Positions 44,559 to 54,721 of a DNA stretch of 64,000 bases are shown in pieces. Location: positions 117,995,235 through 118,059,234 of the forward strand of contig BSWB01000004.1 in assembly GCA_033239125.1 (NCBI GenBank). Reading direction: 5' to 3'. The position numbers and the translations under genes are program-made. The notes beneath the pieces were generated by a model. It saw only the letters and a list, made by a program, of their open reading frames with translations, was not told where the DNA came from and ran no database searches. The stretch comes from Fagopyrum homotropicum. Taxonomy: Eukaryota > Streptophyta > Magnoliopsida > Caryophyllales > Polygonaceae. Within the stretch, counting starts at the first letter, position 1, and each line of letters starts with the position of its first letter.

Positions 44559-44740
44559 AGGGCCCGTTTCGAAGCTCTAGTAATCGTTCCCGGTAACGGA
44601 ATGATTCCGAATCAATAAAAAAATACGTTTGTTTAAATATCTTTTATCACATGAAAGTAATCCCATCATTTCCATTTCCATTCCTAACCCTTATCCAATT
44701 CCATTCCGTTTCCATTCCACCGCTCCAACCAAACGTGCAC
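44559..44740. mobile_element. MITE-like insertion in satellite monomer 5
   Basis: About 180 bp absent from the other monomers, placed between ACCATACACA and TTAATGCTAGCG. It begins GGGCCCGTTTCG and ends CCAACCAAACGTGCAC, which gives a weak inverted match (GTTTSG). It has internal CCATTCC repeats. It looks like a hAT- or Harbinger-type MITE, but ends and duplication are not resolved. Confidence 0.55.
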
Positions 44741-46215
44741 TTAATGCTAGCGTTTGGGTCGCTTTCGCCGACATAAGTTAGTGGGGTGGGGTGGGGTTGC
44801 GAATCACCGTGATAAACATCTTGTGTGAAAGAGAGAAACAGATTCACGTAATTTAACATGAGGTGTGCTAGTTGCACCCCAAAATTGTCCCTTCATACAA
44901 ATATTTCACAATCAATCAAGTCATTTATTACTAATCAAATACTTAATCTCCATGGTATATGCATGTATGGTGTGAAAACAATTAAGTTGGGAAAAATATA
45001 ACTCATCATTAGCTTATCATTATCGGTTATTATTATTTGTTAGGGGATAAAAATTAATACGTGTATTAAGCTCTTATTCAATCGTTTTACGATCGGATAT
45101 CGATTTTATTTTTCGCAAATTAAAATTAATTCGTTGATTAATCATAACATTTAAATAAGTTAAAAAATAGAAATTACATCACAAGTAGAAAAAACTGAAT
45201 AACATGAGCAAATTTAAATAGAAAATCGTTTATTTTGTGTGATTGTCCCCACCGTTGCATGATTGAGGGGAAAGTTGCGCGAGAATGGAACGTACTAAAT
45301 AATTCTTGAACTTCTTCTATTGTCGGCAAATATCCTCGGGTTTGGATTTGTGTCACCCTACCTCCGATCTGTAAGTGTCGTTGGACACGACTTGAGGTGA
45401 AAGACGTCGTTTGTAGATCCGGATAATCCAAGACGACTTCACGACATATTGGTGACAAATTTTGATGTACCAAATCAAATAATCATCTTCGTCTCGCCAT
45501 AAAAATACCACGGGGGGCCGTATCCCGCAATTTTTTGGATATTGCGTTTAATTGGCTGTCCCACTTGTGTCATACATGATCAAAGTTCAAGTTATAGTGT
45601 CGCGCGTTTTGTGCCATACAGGGTGAAAGTTCAAGTTATTGTCTTGGAATATTGTTAGGCCCAACAACTACAATCGCCACGCAGAAGCAATCGCTGCAGG
45701 GATATCATCGTTGTTCAAACAAAAACTCCACACGTGCTTAGAGTTCCACCGTCGAAAACCTGCCATTTTGATGGAACAAATACCACGTGTTGTCATCTCA
45801 AAATCCAAATGAACTTGTCGCGCGTTGTTCGGTCTTGAACTCCGATGGGATGACAAACACGTCTTTGATATGGATTTACATTGGATTAAATGATAAAATG
45901 TGGATCCGAAAATTTTCCTTTCTAAAAGAAAAAATAATTAAAATTATATTCGTGTGTGTAAGAAATTAGAAAATTTTCACAAAATCACAACAAAAATAAA
46001 ACGTGTGTGTATGTGTGTTTGCGTGTGTCAAAAAAAATTATATAAATAAAATCTCGATTTATGCTCATTTTTCATATTTCACCTTACCCATGCACATTTA
46101 AAGCTAGCGTTTGGGTCGCTTTCGCCGACATAAGTTAGTGGGGTGGGGGTGGGGTTGCGAATCACCGTGATAGACATCTTGTGTGAATGAGAGAAACAGA
46201 TTCATGTAATTTAAC

Positions 46216-46903
46216 ATTTGTGAAACCGTTTGAAAATTCCGGGAGGTCTGAAACAGATTCATGTAATCTTCATCCATTCCTCATATGATTCCTTTGCCGT
46301 ATTATAATCGAGTATGCTAGCCATCGTAGTCGAGCTAGAAGGCGAGGAGAGGAGGCAACAATTGATGAAGGACACTTATCACTGGGATGTCCCACTTTCT
46401 CACATGCATATCACAACATACGAAGACCCTCAAATGTAGACCGTATGACATCTCTTTATATATATAGAGATGTCGTCGTACAATCTAAATAACATGATAT
46501 GCTAATTATTGTGTACGAGTAATCATCTTGCTATTTTGTAGTGTAAAAATAAATCTTAATGTATAAGTAAACTATGTTCATATAGGATTTGTGTACGATT
46601 ATATTCATTCCTTTATTCCGTGTACGTGTGTCATCATAGTCATGCAAAAATGAATATCATATGTGCACGTATAGACGTTTGGTTCATATTGTAAATTCAC
46701 CGACAAGTCTTAGAATAATAAGGTAATAGTTAGATTGATAAACAAATCAAGAAAGTAAGTATATCACGTAACTCATAAAAACGGTAAATATATCACTAAA
46801 TTACTGACATAATATACTAACATTTCATATATATCGAATGAACTAAATCGTACGGTCTAAATTTGTTCTCATTTTCGTACCGTAATACTTGGTCTCACAA
46901 ATT
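46216..46903. other. Spacer after the satellite, nothing recognised
   Basis: A 17-nt satellite word (AAACAGATTCATGTAAT) recurs at 46250, so the array edge may be slightly rearranged. No ORF or transposon end is recognised. Confidence 0.5.
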
Positions 46904-46905
46904 CA

Positions 46906-46960
<55 letters not shown>
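46904..46960. repeat. (CA)n/(TA)n microsatellite
   Basis: A run of about 22 CA dinucleotides passes into TA repeats directly before the MULE end at 46961. Confidence 0.95.
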
Positions 46961-48170
46961 GGGTCCAATTTCGGTGAGGAGGACCCTTGCAGATAGGAAT
47001 GAGGAGAGCCGGGGTGGTGACATGTGGCATGCCACGTCACCTTTTTTTTTCAGCTTTTCTTTTTGTAAATAAAAATTGGTGTTCATATTTTTATGAGTAT
47101 GTGTTCATTTTTAAAAGAGTCATTGTTCATATTTTTATCAATAAATGTTCATTTTTTTCCAACACTAACTATTCGTTTTTTAACATTAATTGTTCATTTT
47201 TGTATTTTTGTAAAACATTTTTTCGGATTTTTTAAAAAAAATTATACTATTCTTTCAAATCGTGTTAATAAAATATGATGGTCATTTTTTTACAAGTATG
47301 TATTCATTTTTTTTACAGTTATGGTGTTTATAATATGATGTTCATTTTTTTTGAAAATTATACTTTTCTTTAAAATCGTGTTTATAATATTCAAAGATCG
47401 ATTACATAAAAAATTGTGAAATCAAAGAGAATACAAGACGATTCAGGTTTTGTTTCTTCGAATTTCTACTCTCACTGTTTAGATTTCCATTCTTAAGGTT
47501 TAGGTTTCATTATGATTGATGTTTGTGTTCGAAATCAAATTTGTTTGAATCATTTTGTGTGTTGATAAGTTTGATTGAAAAAATACATGTATATAAATAT
47601 GTTGAGTTGATCTAATAGCTCCAATTGAATAATCTATATGCTCCTTTTAGTGTGCACGCAAACTGTTCGATAAAATGCCTTATAGAAAAATAGTTTATAA
47701 TATTCACAGGAACAATGATATAAAAAGTAAGAACACTGACGAATAAAAACATGAACAATGCCGTATAAAAGTATGAACACCAATTACTTATCTATAAGTT
47801 TGACACATACATAACATATTATGATAATCTTTTAACGTTTTGTGATGAGTTTTTTTTTTATTTTTTGTGGTTATAGATTGTAAATGAACATCTATGCATT
47901 ATAAAATGAACACAAAAAAATAAATGGACATGACACTTTGATGAATAAAAATACTATGAACATCGATGTATAAAAACATGAACAATGACATATAAAAGTA
48001 TGAACACCGATGACTATTTTGAACGTAAGGGTATTTTTCCAGATTTTTAGTCAATTTACAAAAATGCCATTAATGATGAGCGTGTGAGAGCCCTTGATTT
48101 AAATTCATCCAATGACTTACAACCCTCCTAATTTCTATCTACAAGCTCTCTCCTCACTTGAACTAAAATC
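46961..48170. mobile_element. Second Mutator-like non-autonomous element in a TA repeat
   Basis: 1.2 kb. Left end GGGTCCAATTTCGGTGAGGA and reversed right end GATTTTAGTTCAAGTGAGGA continue in parallel (CTTGCAGATAGGAATGAGGAG versus a close variant), an imperfect inverted repeat of about 46 bp. Both sides are TA repeats, so the target duplication cannot be delimited. The interior has many TGTTCAT words on the left and ATGAACA on the right. No transposase. Confidence 0.65.
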
Positions 48171-48290
48171 TATATATATATATATATATATTGTAATATC
48201 CGGAATTTTTATTCCGTTTATTCTGTAATAAACCCGATCTCGATCAGTTGATCTATATCCGTTTACTTAGTTAGACACATTATTATAAAA

Positions 48291-48436
48291 TTTATCATTT
48301 TATGTAGATTTCCTTCACATAAAATGATGGAATCCTTTAAAAGTTTATCATTTTATGTAGCTTCCCCTTCACATAAAATGATAGGATCTTTATAAAATTT
48401 ATCATTTTAGGTAGCTTACCTTCACATAAAATAATA
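48291..48436 (+). repeat. Three tandem hairpin repeats in the LTR
   Basis: Units start at 48291, 48344 and 48398 (53-54 bp). Each has TTATCATTTTATGTAG and, about 10 bases on, CTTCACATAAAATGAT, an inverted pair able to form a strong stem. The 3' LTR has the same at 56543-56688. The position in U3 could be regulatory. Confidence 0.8.
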
Positions 48437-48459
48437 AGTTTAGCCCTAAATTAGAATAT

Positions 48460-48783
48460 GACAAGGTCCGGACATATCTGCGACGAAGCTGTGACAAGGT
48501 CCAGACAAGTCTGTGACGAAGCTGTGACAAGGCCAGACAAGGCTGTTACGAGTCTGTGACAAGGCCAGACAAGGCTGTGACGAGTCTGTGACGAGTCTGT
48601 GACAAGCCCAGACAGGCTGTTGACAGCCCAGCGCCAGCAGCCCAGTCGCCCAGCAGCCTTGTCCGCTCCAGCCAGCAGCCCAGTCGCCCAGCTGCTTGTC
48701 CGCTCCAGCCAGCAGCCCAGTAGCCCAGCTGCTTGTCCGCTCCAGCCAGCAGCCCAGTCGCCCCGCTGCTTGTCCGCCCAGTC
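48460..48783 (+). repeat. Two GC-rich minisatellites in the LTR
   Basis: 48460-48615: about four or five 32-bp units (GACAAGGTCCAGACAAGTCT type). 48635-48783: four units of about 37 bp (CAGCAGCCCAGTCGCCCAG then CTTGTCCGCTCCAGC). The 3' LTR repeats them at 56712-57035. Confidence 0.85.
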
Positions 48784-51087
48784 CGCCTGCTTCAGCCCAG
48801 CGTCACTCTAGCCAGCGCCAATCCAGCAACACACTCCAGCCCATTCCGCAGGCCCAACCGGAAGCAAAAAGGAGAAGCAAGCCCAGCTGTGTATAACAGT
48901 TTCAACGTGTGATTAATGCTGGGAGAGAGCTGATGCAGTTGCCATAAAAGGCTCCTAAAATCACGCTGAAGAATCTCTCACCTTCCTTCCCTTTCACGTC
49001 CACATTCAGAAGACACAATCCCCTCTTTTGCTGATCGAAACCTTCAACGTTACAGCTGCCTCACGTCCCAGCCGGTGCACACAACACTTCTGCGTTCCAT
49101 CCTTCTACACCCACGCCCCAGCCTCCACTTCACTTCTGCGTTTCTTGCCTTCTGCACACGTCCAGTCCAGAAGCAACGTACTTCCCGCAAAATTCTGTGT
49201 ATTTCGGTAAGGATTAATCTCCCATTCATCTTCACTTCTTAATCTAGTCGTTCATGAATGCCTGCGATAACAACTCTGTCTCGACCATTCCGTGACAGTA
49301 GCAAGGCTGGAAGAGTTGGCCAATCCGTGTAGTAGTAGAAGACGCCTCAGCCAGTAGAGGTTGAAGAGGTGAGTCTTTCTGCAGTCCCAATCCTTGCCTC
49401 TAGAAGTTAGTGTATAATTTTATGTATGTATACTATTTCCGTAATGTTAGAATGATGAACTGCTGTAGTCGGACTTGAACATAGGTTAGGTTGACCTTGT
49501 GTAGCTGCTGGGTATATAGACCGAAGGATAGGAACAAAGGACTGCTGTAAGTATGAAAAACAGAAATAAAAGGGCTGCTGTAATTCATTTTATTTCCTTC
49601 AGCTTTTAGGTTACCAACAGCCCATCTTGTCGATGAATTATAAAACGTTTGGATAAAGATCCACCGTTGAATTTTGGATATGTTGTAGACGGATATATGT
49701 AGTTTAGCATATTAAAATTTTGGGAGAAATGAACGGTCGGATTGAAAGTTATGAGCTCCCGAAGTTAGGTAGTTGAGCAGTTTTGGTAAACTTGAATTTT
49801 GGCTAAGTATAGGATATTAGAGTGAAGGAACCGACTTTGTGAATTATTATAAAAATATCGGCTGAACAGTTTGGAGAAATTCTTTCTTCTAAGGTTAGAT
49901 AGAACCTCATAGATGATCTAGAGATTTAATTCGGAAATTTTATAAACTGTTAAGAATTTTATATTTAGAGCCGAAATTAAACCTTTTTCGATTCTTCCGG
50001 AAAATAAAAACATAGGAAAAATGTCAGTTTAGAACCAAATAAAATTCTAGGAGTTAGGATATATTTTTAGAACTTCAAATTGGAGTTTAGACATGAATTT
50101 TAGGGTTTTCGAGGAAATCGGAACCAAGGGCAAAATGGTCATTTTACCCTAAAACTAGTACTGTAACTAGTACGTCTTAATACCTTATTTGATCTTAGAA
50201 GTTTTAGACTTCTATCTACGTAAAAGTGTGCTAATACACTTATCGCCTTTGACAGGCAACTGAGTGGTTACAGTTTACAGAGCGAGTGGTTTATAAAGAG
50301 TCGAGCGTTATAACAGGTAAGTCCTTTGGGCTTACTTAGCTGACTACTAAATATGAGTATAAATGATGATGGTGGTGTGTGATTGACATGTTAGAGAGAT
50401 AGGTTGTGATATATAATTACCGACCTATGTTTTGGCCTAAGAGTAACGGGCGGTGGCATTCTGCTCAGTAGCTCGCGGGGCGCTGGGGGTTTCTTTCGGG
50501 ACTAGTCCACACATGGTTTGTAGTGATGCTACCAAAGGAAGTCAGCTAGACCTACACCAGTTGGATAAGGAACGGAGGCGAGAACTAATAATAGTTCTCG
50601 TGCCACAACTTAAATTGAATAATGTGAATCACTAAAATAATAGATAATAATTGGTTGAGTGCCAGCATGATGTTTGTTTAATTTTGTTGTTGCTTGTGTA
50701 TGTGCTGTTATCATTTTGCTTATATTTGGTTAGTTAGCTAACTGTGGATATGTTGTTTAGATTTGACACAGGTTAGAGCAGATGCCGAGTGATCCAGATG
50801 GTAGTGGTCAGCCGGGGTGTCGTACTTTAGGACGTTTTGCAGTTTTTGCATTTGTGGGTTTTACAGTTGAACATTGTTTCCTTTCGTACTTTGTTTTATT
50901 ACTTTTCCGGCTGTAGTTGATCTGGTCACATTCATGCATTGATAAAAACTATTTTATGATTTCTGGTTTTTCCTTATCTGTGCCTTGTTGTAAGATCACG
51001 TTAAGTTGTTGTCAAACTAAGGTCGGGATCCACTGTGCGGTCCTAACCAGTAACTCCCTAAGTTGTAAAATTTGGGGTGTTACAACA

Positions 51088-51105
51088 TGGTATCAGAGCT
51101 CTAGG
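51088..51105 (+). other. Primer-binding site, tRNA-iMet type
   Basis: TGGTATCAGAGCTCTAGG, three bases after the LTR end. The first 12 bases are the standard initiator-Met primer match used by Tekay-like elements. Confidence 0.9.
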
Positions 51106-51349
51106 TTGGCAACAATGGCACTTGAATCTTCTAAAAAGGTCATATAAGTAAATAAACAGAACCCGAAAAGGGTCTGCGTTTTCCAAAGAAAATTTTTAGT
51201 TTTAAAATGCATACAGAGTCGGGTTGGGATAGAAAGTACGGACGACCACCACTACCTCTGCGGATCTCGGTAATCTTAGAATATTTATAGACTTGTACTG
51301 TTATGATAGATTAGCTAGTTTATAACTGTAGTTATTACTATTCGTACAG

Positions 51350-52813
51350 ATGGCACGTACTAGGGCTGCACAAGTGACTGGCCGAGGTAGGGGTCGTCCC
51401 CCCCTTCCCCCAGTCAGACAGGATCGAGCTGATAGCACCCCTACTGTTAGAGGGCGTGGTCGTGTGGGTAGACCTCCACTAGGGAGAGGTCGAGGACGAG
51501 TTCCTCGAGATGACCCACCTGCAGCAAGCGTACCAGAGGTTGCTGTAGAGGAAGTAGCTGAGAGTGTAGGCCCCGAGGTCAGGCCTGTGACCGCCGCTAG
51601 GTCTGGAGCGCAAGGAGCTCGTTCTACTGAGTCGGGACGTGTCTCTATTGGAGCATCGGAGTATAGGGAGTTCAGAGCCTATGTTGAGCGCAGGGAGGAA
51701 GCTGCCAGAGTGGAGAGGCTTACTCAGGTACCACCAGTGGCGCCGGCTAGGTCAGCTCAGGTGACACAGGGAGTGTCTCAGATGCCGGCTGTATCTGAGA
51801 GGAGGGCTGATGTTGATAGAGCACCTACTGGGGTCAGAGCACCGAGACCGGACGAGTGGTTGAAGGCTTTCAACTCTCAGAAGGTCCCCTCATTCAGCGG
51901 AGAGATAGGGCTAGAGGTGGAGCACTGGATAGGGAAGATTGAGACTGCTTTGGAGGCAATACGTTGCCCCGTGGACCGACAGGTAGATTTGATACAGACT
52001 TGCTTCACAGATGATGCTCATTCATGGTGGCGTACCATTCGTGGCCGAGTCACCAGCTGGGAGCAGATGAAGAACATTGTTAGAGACAGGTACTACCCAG
52101 TTTCGCTGAGGAGGGAGAGATTCCAGGATTTCATTGAGGCGGGATTTGAGGATATCCCGATTGCTGCAGCCATAAAGAAGTTTCAGAAGGAGTTGACTTT
52201 GCTTGGACCATCTGCACCTCCAGAAGAGCAGCATGTTTATCTTTTCTCCAGGAGGTTGAGAGAGAGTACCCGATCCTACCTGGCTGGATTCCGCTGTGAG
52301 ACCTTGTCTGATTATCAGGATAGGGCCTCTGCTTATGAGAGAGATAGGCCAGCTTCTAGGAAAGCAGGACAGTCTAGTGGGCCGGATAAGCGGCAGAGGA
52401 CAGGACATGCTGGTAGCAGTGGAGCAGTAGCAGGTTATGGTAGAGGACAGACTCAGGGGAGGTCCAGCTACCACTCTACAGTTCGGACTCCCAGTGGAGA
52501 TCGATAGTGCTTTAACTGTGGTGGCCGTGATCACATTAATCCGGACTGCCCGAAACCACCGGTCACTTGCTTCACTTGTGGGAAGCCGGGACACAGGGCT
52601 ACTTTCTGCCGTCAAGGCAAGGCTTCTTCTCAGCAGGGATCTTCTCCTGCAGGTGCTGAGAAGAGTGTACAGAGACCCCCTCAGTACCGAGCTCCGAGTC
52701 AGCAGCAACAGCAGTACCGGGCTCCAAGACATCCTGCTTCATACAGTACTGCACAGGGATCAGGTCGTGGCAGAGGACGTGGTAGTACCACTGACACCAG
52801 AGGAGGACCATCG
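51350..52813 (+). pseudogene. gag: Tekay-like Gag, one amber codon before the zinc knuckles
   Basis: Start ATG at 51350. The N-terminus has AT-hook-like GRGRGRPP and RVGRPPLGRGRGR, then a Pro/Ala-rich stretch. The Gag core is at about residues 170-330 (FSGEIGLEVEHWIGKIE, AHSWWRTIRGR, FIEAGFEDI). TAG at 52505-52507 (codon 386) stops it just before two CCHC knuckles in the same frame (CFNCGGRDHINPDC, CFTCGKPGHRATFC). The stop context is not the classical readthrough type. CAG to TAG is a plausible origin, because methylated C in CHG context mutates easily. Otherwise the frame is intact. Confidence 0.85.
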
Positions 52814-54721
52814 AGAGTGTTTGAGCTGAGGAACACTGAGCAGCCTGCAGCACCTGCGACCACAGGTACTATTTGGATCCATGACTTACCTGTGCGCGTT
52901 TTATTTGATACGGGTGCCACGCACTCCTTTATATCAGATGCATGTGTAGATAGGTTGTCCTTAGCTACAGTAGAGGGTGTACCTTTTGTGGTTGGGTTAC
53001 CAGATGGGGGTAAGGTTAGAGGATCTCGAGAGATTTATGACTGCCCTATTCACCTGGGAGGCCGGATTTGGTTAGTAAATTTTCTAGTCATGCCCCTAGC
53101 ACATGAGGACGTGATATTAGGGATAGATTGGATGACTAGACATGGAGCCGTCTTGGATATTGGTAGGAGGACTGTGACTGTTGCCACGGAGGAGGGCCAC
53201 AGAGTTATATTCCGAGGTTGGGACCTCGGAAAGTCCGGCTCAGTCATCAGTGCAGTGAGGGCAGCCAGATTGATAGCACAGGGTTGCGAGGCCTTCTGGT
53301 GTTATGCCATGAAGGAGCGCAAGAGCCTGACAGTAGAGGAGATACCAGTCGCATGCGAGTTTGCAGAGGTCTTCAGGGACGACTTACCAGGGCTACCTCC
53401 ACAGAGGAGTGTGGACTTTAGCATCGAGTTAGAGCCGGGCACGAGACCGATCTCGAAGGCCCCGTACCGCATGGCCCCGATAGAGCTGCTTGAGCTGAAG
53501 AAGCAGTTAGAGGAGTTAGCAGAGAGGGGCTTCATACGCCCTAGTGTTTCTCCCTGGGGCGCACCAGTGTTGTTTGTGAGGAAGAAGGATGGATCGATGA
53601 GACTGTGTATCGACTACAGGGAGTTGAACAAGGTCACCATCAAGAATAAGTACCCACTACCTCGCATAGATGATCTGCTGAACCAGCTGCATGGAGCGTC
53701 AGTGTTCTCGAGGATAGATTTGAGATCGGGTTATCACCAGCTGAGGGTGAGAGATCAGGACATACCTAAGACGGCATTCCGGACTAGGTATGGTCATTAT
53801 GAGTTTGTAGTGATGCCATTCGGGCTCACTAACGCGCCAGCAGTATTTATGGAGTTGATGAATGGGATTTTCATCGACTTCTTAGACCAGTTTGTAGTGG
53901 TCTTCATCGACGACATTCTAGTTTACTCTAGAAGTCGAGAGGAGCATGCCGGGCACTTGAGGACAGTGCTGCAGATTCTACAGGATAGTCAGCTATATGC
54001 TAAACTATCCAAGTGTGAGTTCTGGATGTCAGAGGTGGCATTCCTTGGCCATGTAGTGACTGCTGAGGGGATTAAGGTCGACCCGGCGAAGATTGAGTCA
54101 GTGTCTTCTTGGCAACCTCCGAAGAATGTGAAGGAGGTTCGCAGTTTCCTTGGATTGGCAGGGTATTACCGTCGGTTTGTGGAAGGGTTTTCCCTGATCG
54201 CCCGACCACTTACTTCCCTCCTAAGGAAGACTACTCGGTTCGTCTGGTCTGAGCCGTGTCAGCAGAGTTTTGATGAGCTGAAGAGGAGATTGACGTCTGC
54301 TCCGATCTTAGCACAGCCTGAGGGTACAGAGGACTTCGTAGTGTACGGTGACGCATCCAAGCTGGGCTTGGGGTGTGCCTTGATGCAGAGGGGTAAGGTT
54401 ATAGCATATGCGTCTCGACAGCTGAAGACGTATGAAGAGAACTACCCCACTCATGACCTGGAGTTAGCAGCAGTAGTGCACGCTCTTAAGATCTGGCGTT
54501 ATTATCTCTATGGAGCGACCTGTCAGATCTTCACAGACCGTAAGAGTCTGAAGTACATATTCACTCAGCGGGAGTTGAATAACCGCCAAAGACGGTGGTT
54601 AGAGTTGATCAAGGATTTTGACCTTGAGATTCTTTACCACCCTGGAAAGGCGAATGTAGTTGCTGACGCTTTGAGTCGGAAGACGCCTCAGGAGAAGGCG
54701 ATAGCTCAGTTGACAGTATAG
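52814..54721 (+). CDS. pol: Tekay-like protease, reverse transcriptase and RNase H
   Basis: Same frame as Gag; an internal ATG at 52817 merely marks the open stretch. Protease: LFDTGATHSFIS and VILGIDWM. RT: LFVRKKDGSMRLCIDYRELN, RIDLRSGYHQL, FGLTNAPAVFMELMN, catalytic FIDD in VVFIDDILVYSR, and FLGHVVT. RNase H: YGDASKLGLG, the HDLELAAVVHALK helix, TDRKSLKYIF and DALSRK. All key residues are present. A TAG at 54719-54721 ends the stretch, and the frame continues unbroken into integrase. Confidence 0.9.
   Translation, partial: RVFELRNTEQPAAPATTGTIWIHDLPVRVLFDTGATHSFISDACVDRLSLATVEGVPFVVGLPDGGKVRGSREIYDCPIHLGGRIWLVNFLVMPLAHEDVILGIDWMTRHGAVLDIGRRTVTVATEEGHRVIFRGWDLGKSGSVISAVRAARLIAQGCEAFWCYAMKERKSLTVEEIPVACEFAEVFRDDLPGLPPQRSVDFSIELEPGTRPISKAPYRMAPIELLELKKQLEELAERGFIRPSVSPWGAPVLFVRKKDGSMRLCIDYRELNKVTIKNKYPLPRIDDLLNQLHGASVFSRIDLRSGYHQLRVRDQDIPKTAFRTRYGHYEFVVMPFGLTNAPAVFMELMNGIFIDFLDQFVVVFIDDILVYSRSREEHAGHLRTVLQILQDSQLYAKLSKCEFWMSEVAFLGHVVTAEGIKVDPAKIESVSSWQPPKNVKEVRSFLGLAGYYRRFVEGFSLIARPLTSLLRKTTRFVWSEPCQQSFDELKRRLTSAPILAQPEGTEDFVVYGDASKLGLGCALMQRGKVIAYASRQLKTYEENYPTHDLELAAVVHALKIWRYYLYGATCQIFTDRKSLKYIFTQRELNNRQRRWLELIKDFDLEILYHPGKANVVADALSRKTPQEKAIAQLTV

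Larger units (their letters stand above)
36223..46215. repeat. Tandem array of six 1.36-1.37-kb satellite monomers
   Basis: Monomers start at the shared word GAGGTGTGCTAGTTGCACC near 36223, 37592, 40587, 41948, 43316 and 44860; the last ends near 46215. After removing two insertions (38039-39653 and about 44559-44740) each is 1355-1371 bp and very similar to the others. Each has a GT-rich microsatellite, a G-rich tract GTGGGGTGGGGGTGGGG and, on the minus strand, a decayed coding-like stretch. The sharp left edge coincides with a monomer start. Confidence 0.9.
48192..51084 (+). repeat. 5' LTR of the Tekay-like element
   Basis: 2893 bp, TGTAATATCC to GGGTGTTACA. It contains three hairpin repeats (48291-48436), GC-rich minisatellites (48460-48783) and a GTAAGTCC/GGGCTTACTTAGCT hairpin near 50333. 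Short frames such as 48599-48811 follow from the minisatellites and are not genes. Confidence 0.95.

Noticed and set aside
36223..46215. Helitron concatemer (hairpin TCATGT...ACATGA then CTAGT at monomer junctions)
   Set aside because: No TC start follows the CTAG, homology begins before it in the first monomer, and no Rep/helicase sequence is present.
36223..46215. CRISPR-like reading of regularly spaced repeats
   Set aside because: Plant-type DNA, repeats of 1.37 kb without unique spacers, no cas genes.
46904..46960. Microsatellite as a regulatory or origin element
   Set aside because: Plain CA/TA repeat at a transposon boundary; nothing else supports a function.
52505..52507. Programmed amber readthrough between Gag and Pol
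   Set aside because: The stop lies before the zinc knuckles, not at the Gag-Pol border, and the following bases (TGC TTT) are not a known readthrough context.
52022..52732. 236-codon minus-strand ORF opposite Gag of the Tekay-like element
   Set aside because: Shadow of the gag-pol frame; no known domain, and the sense strand has clear Gag and zinc-knuckle motifs.
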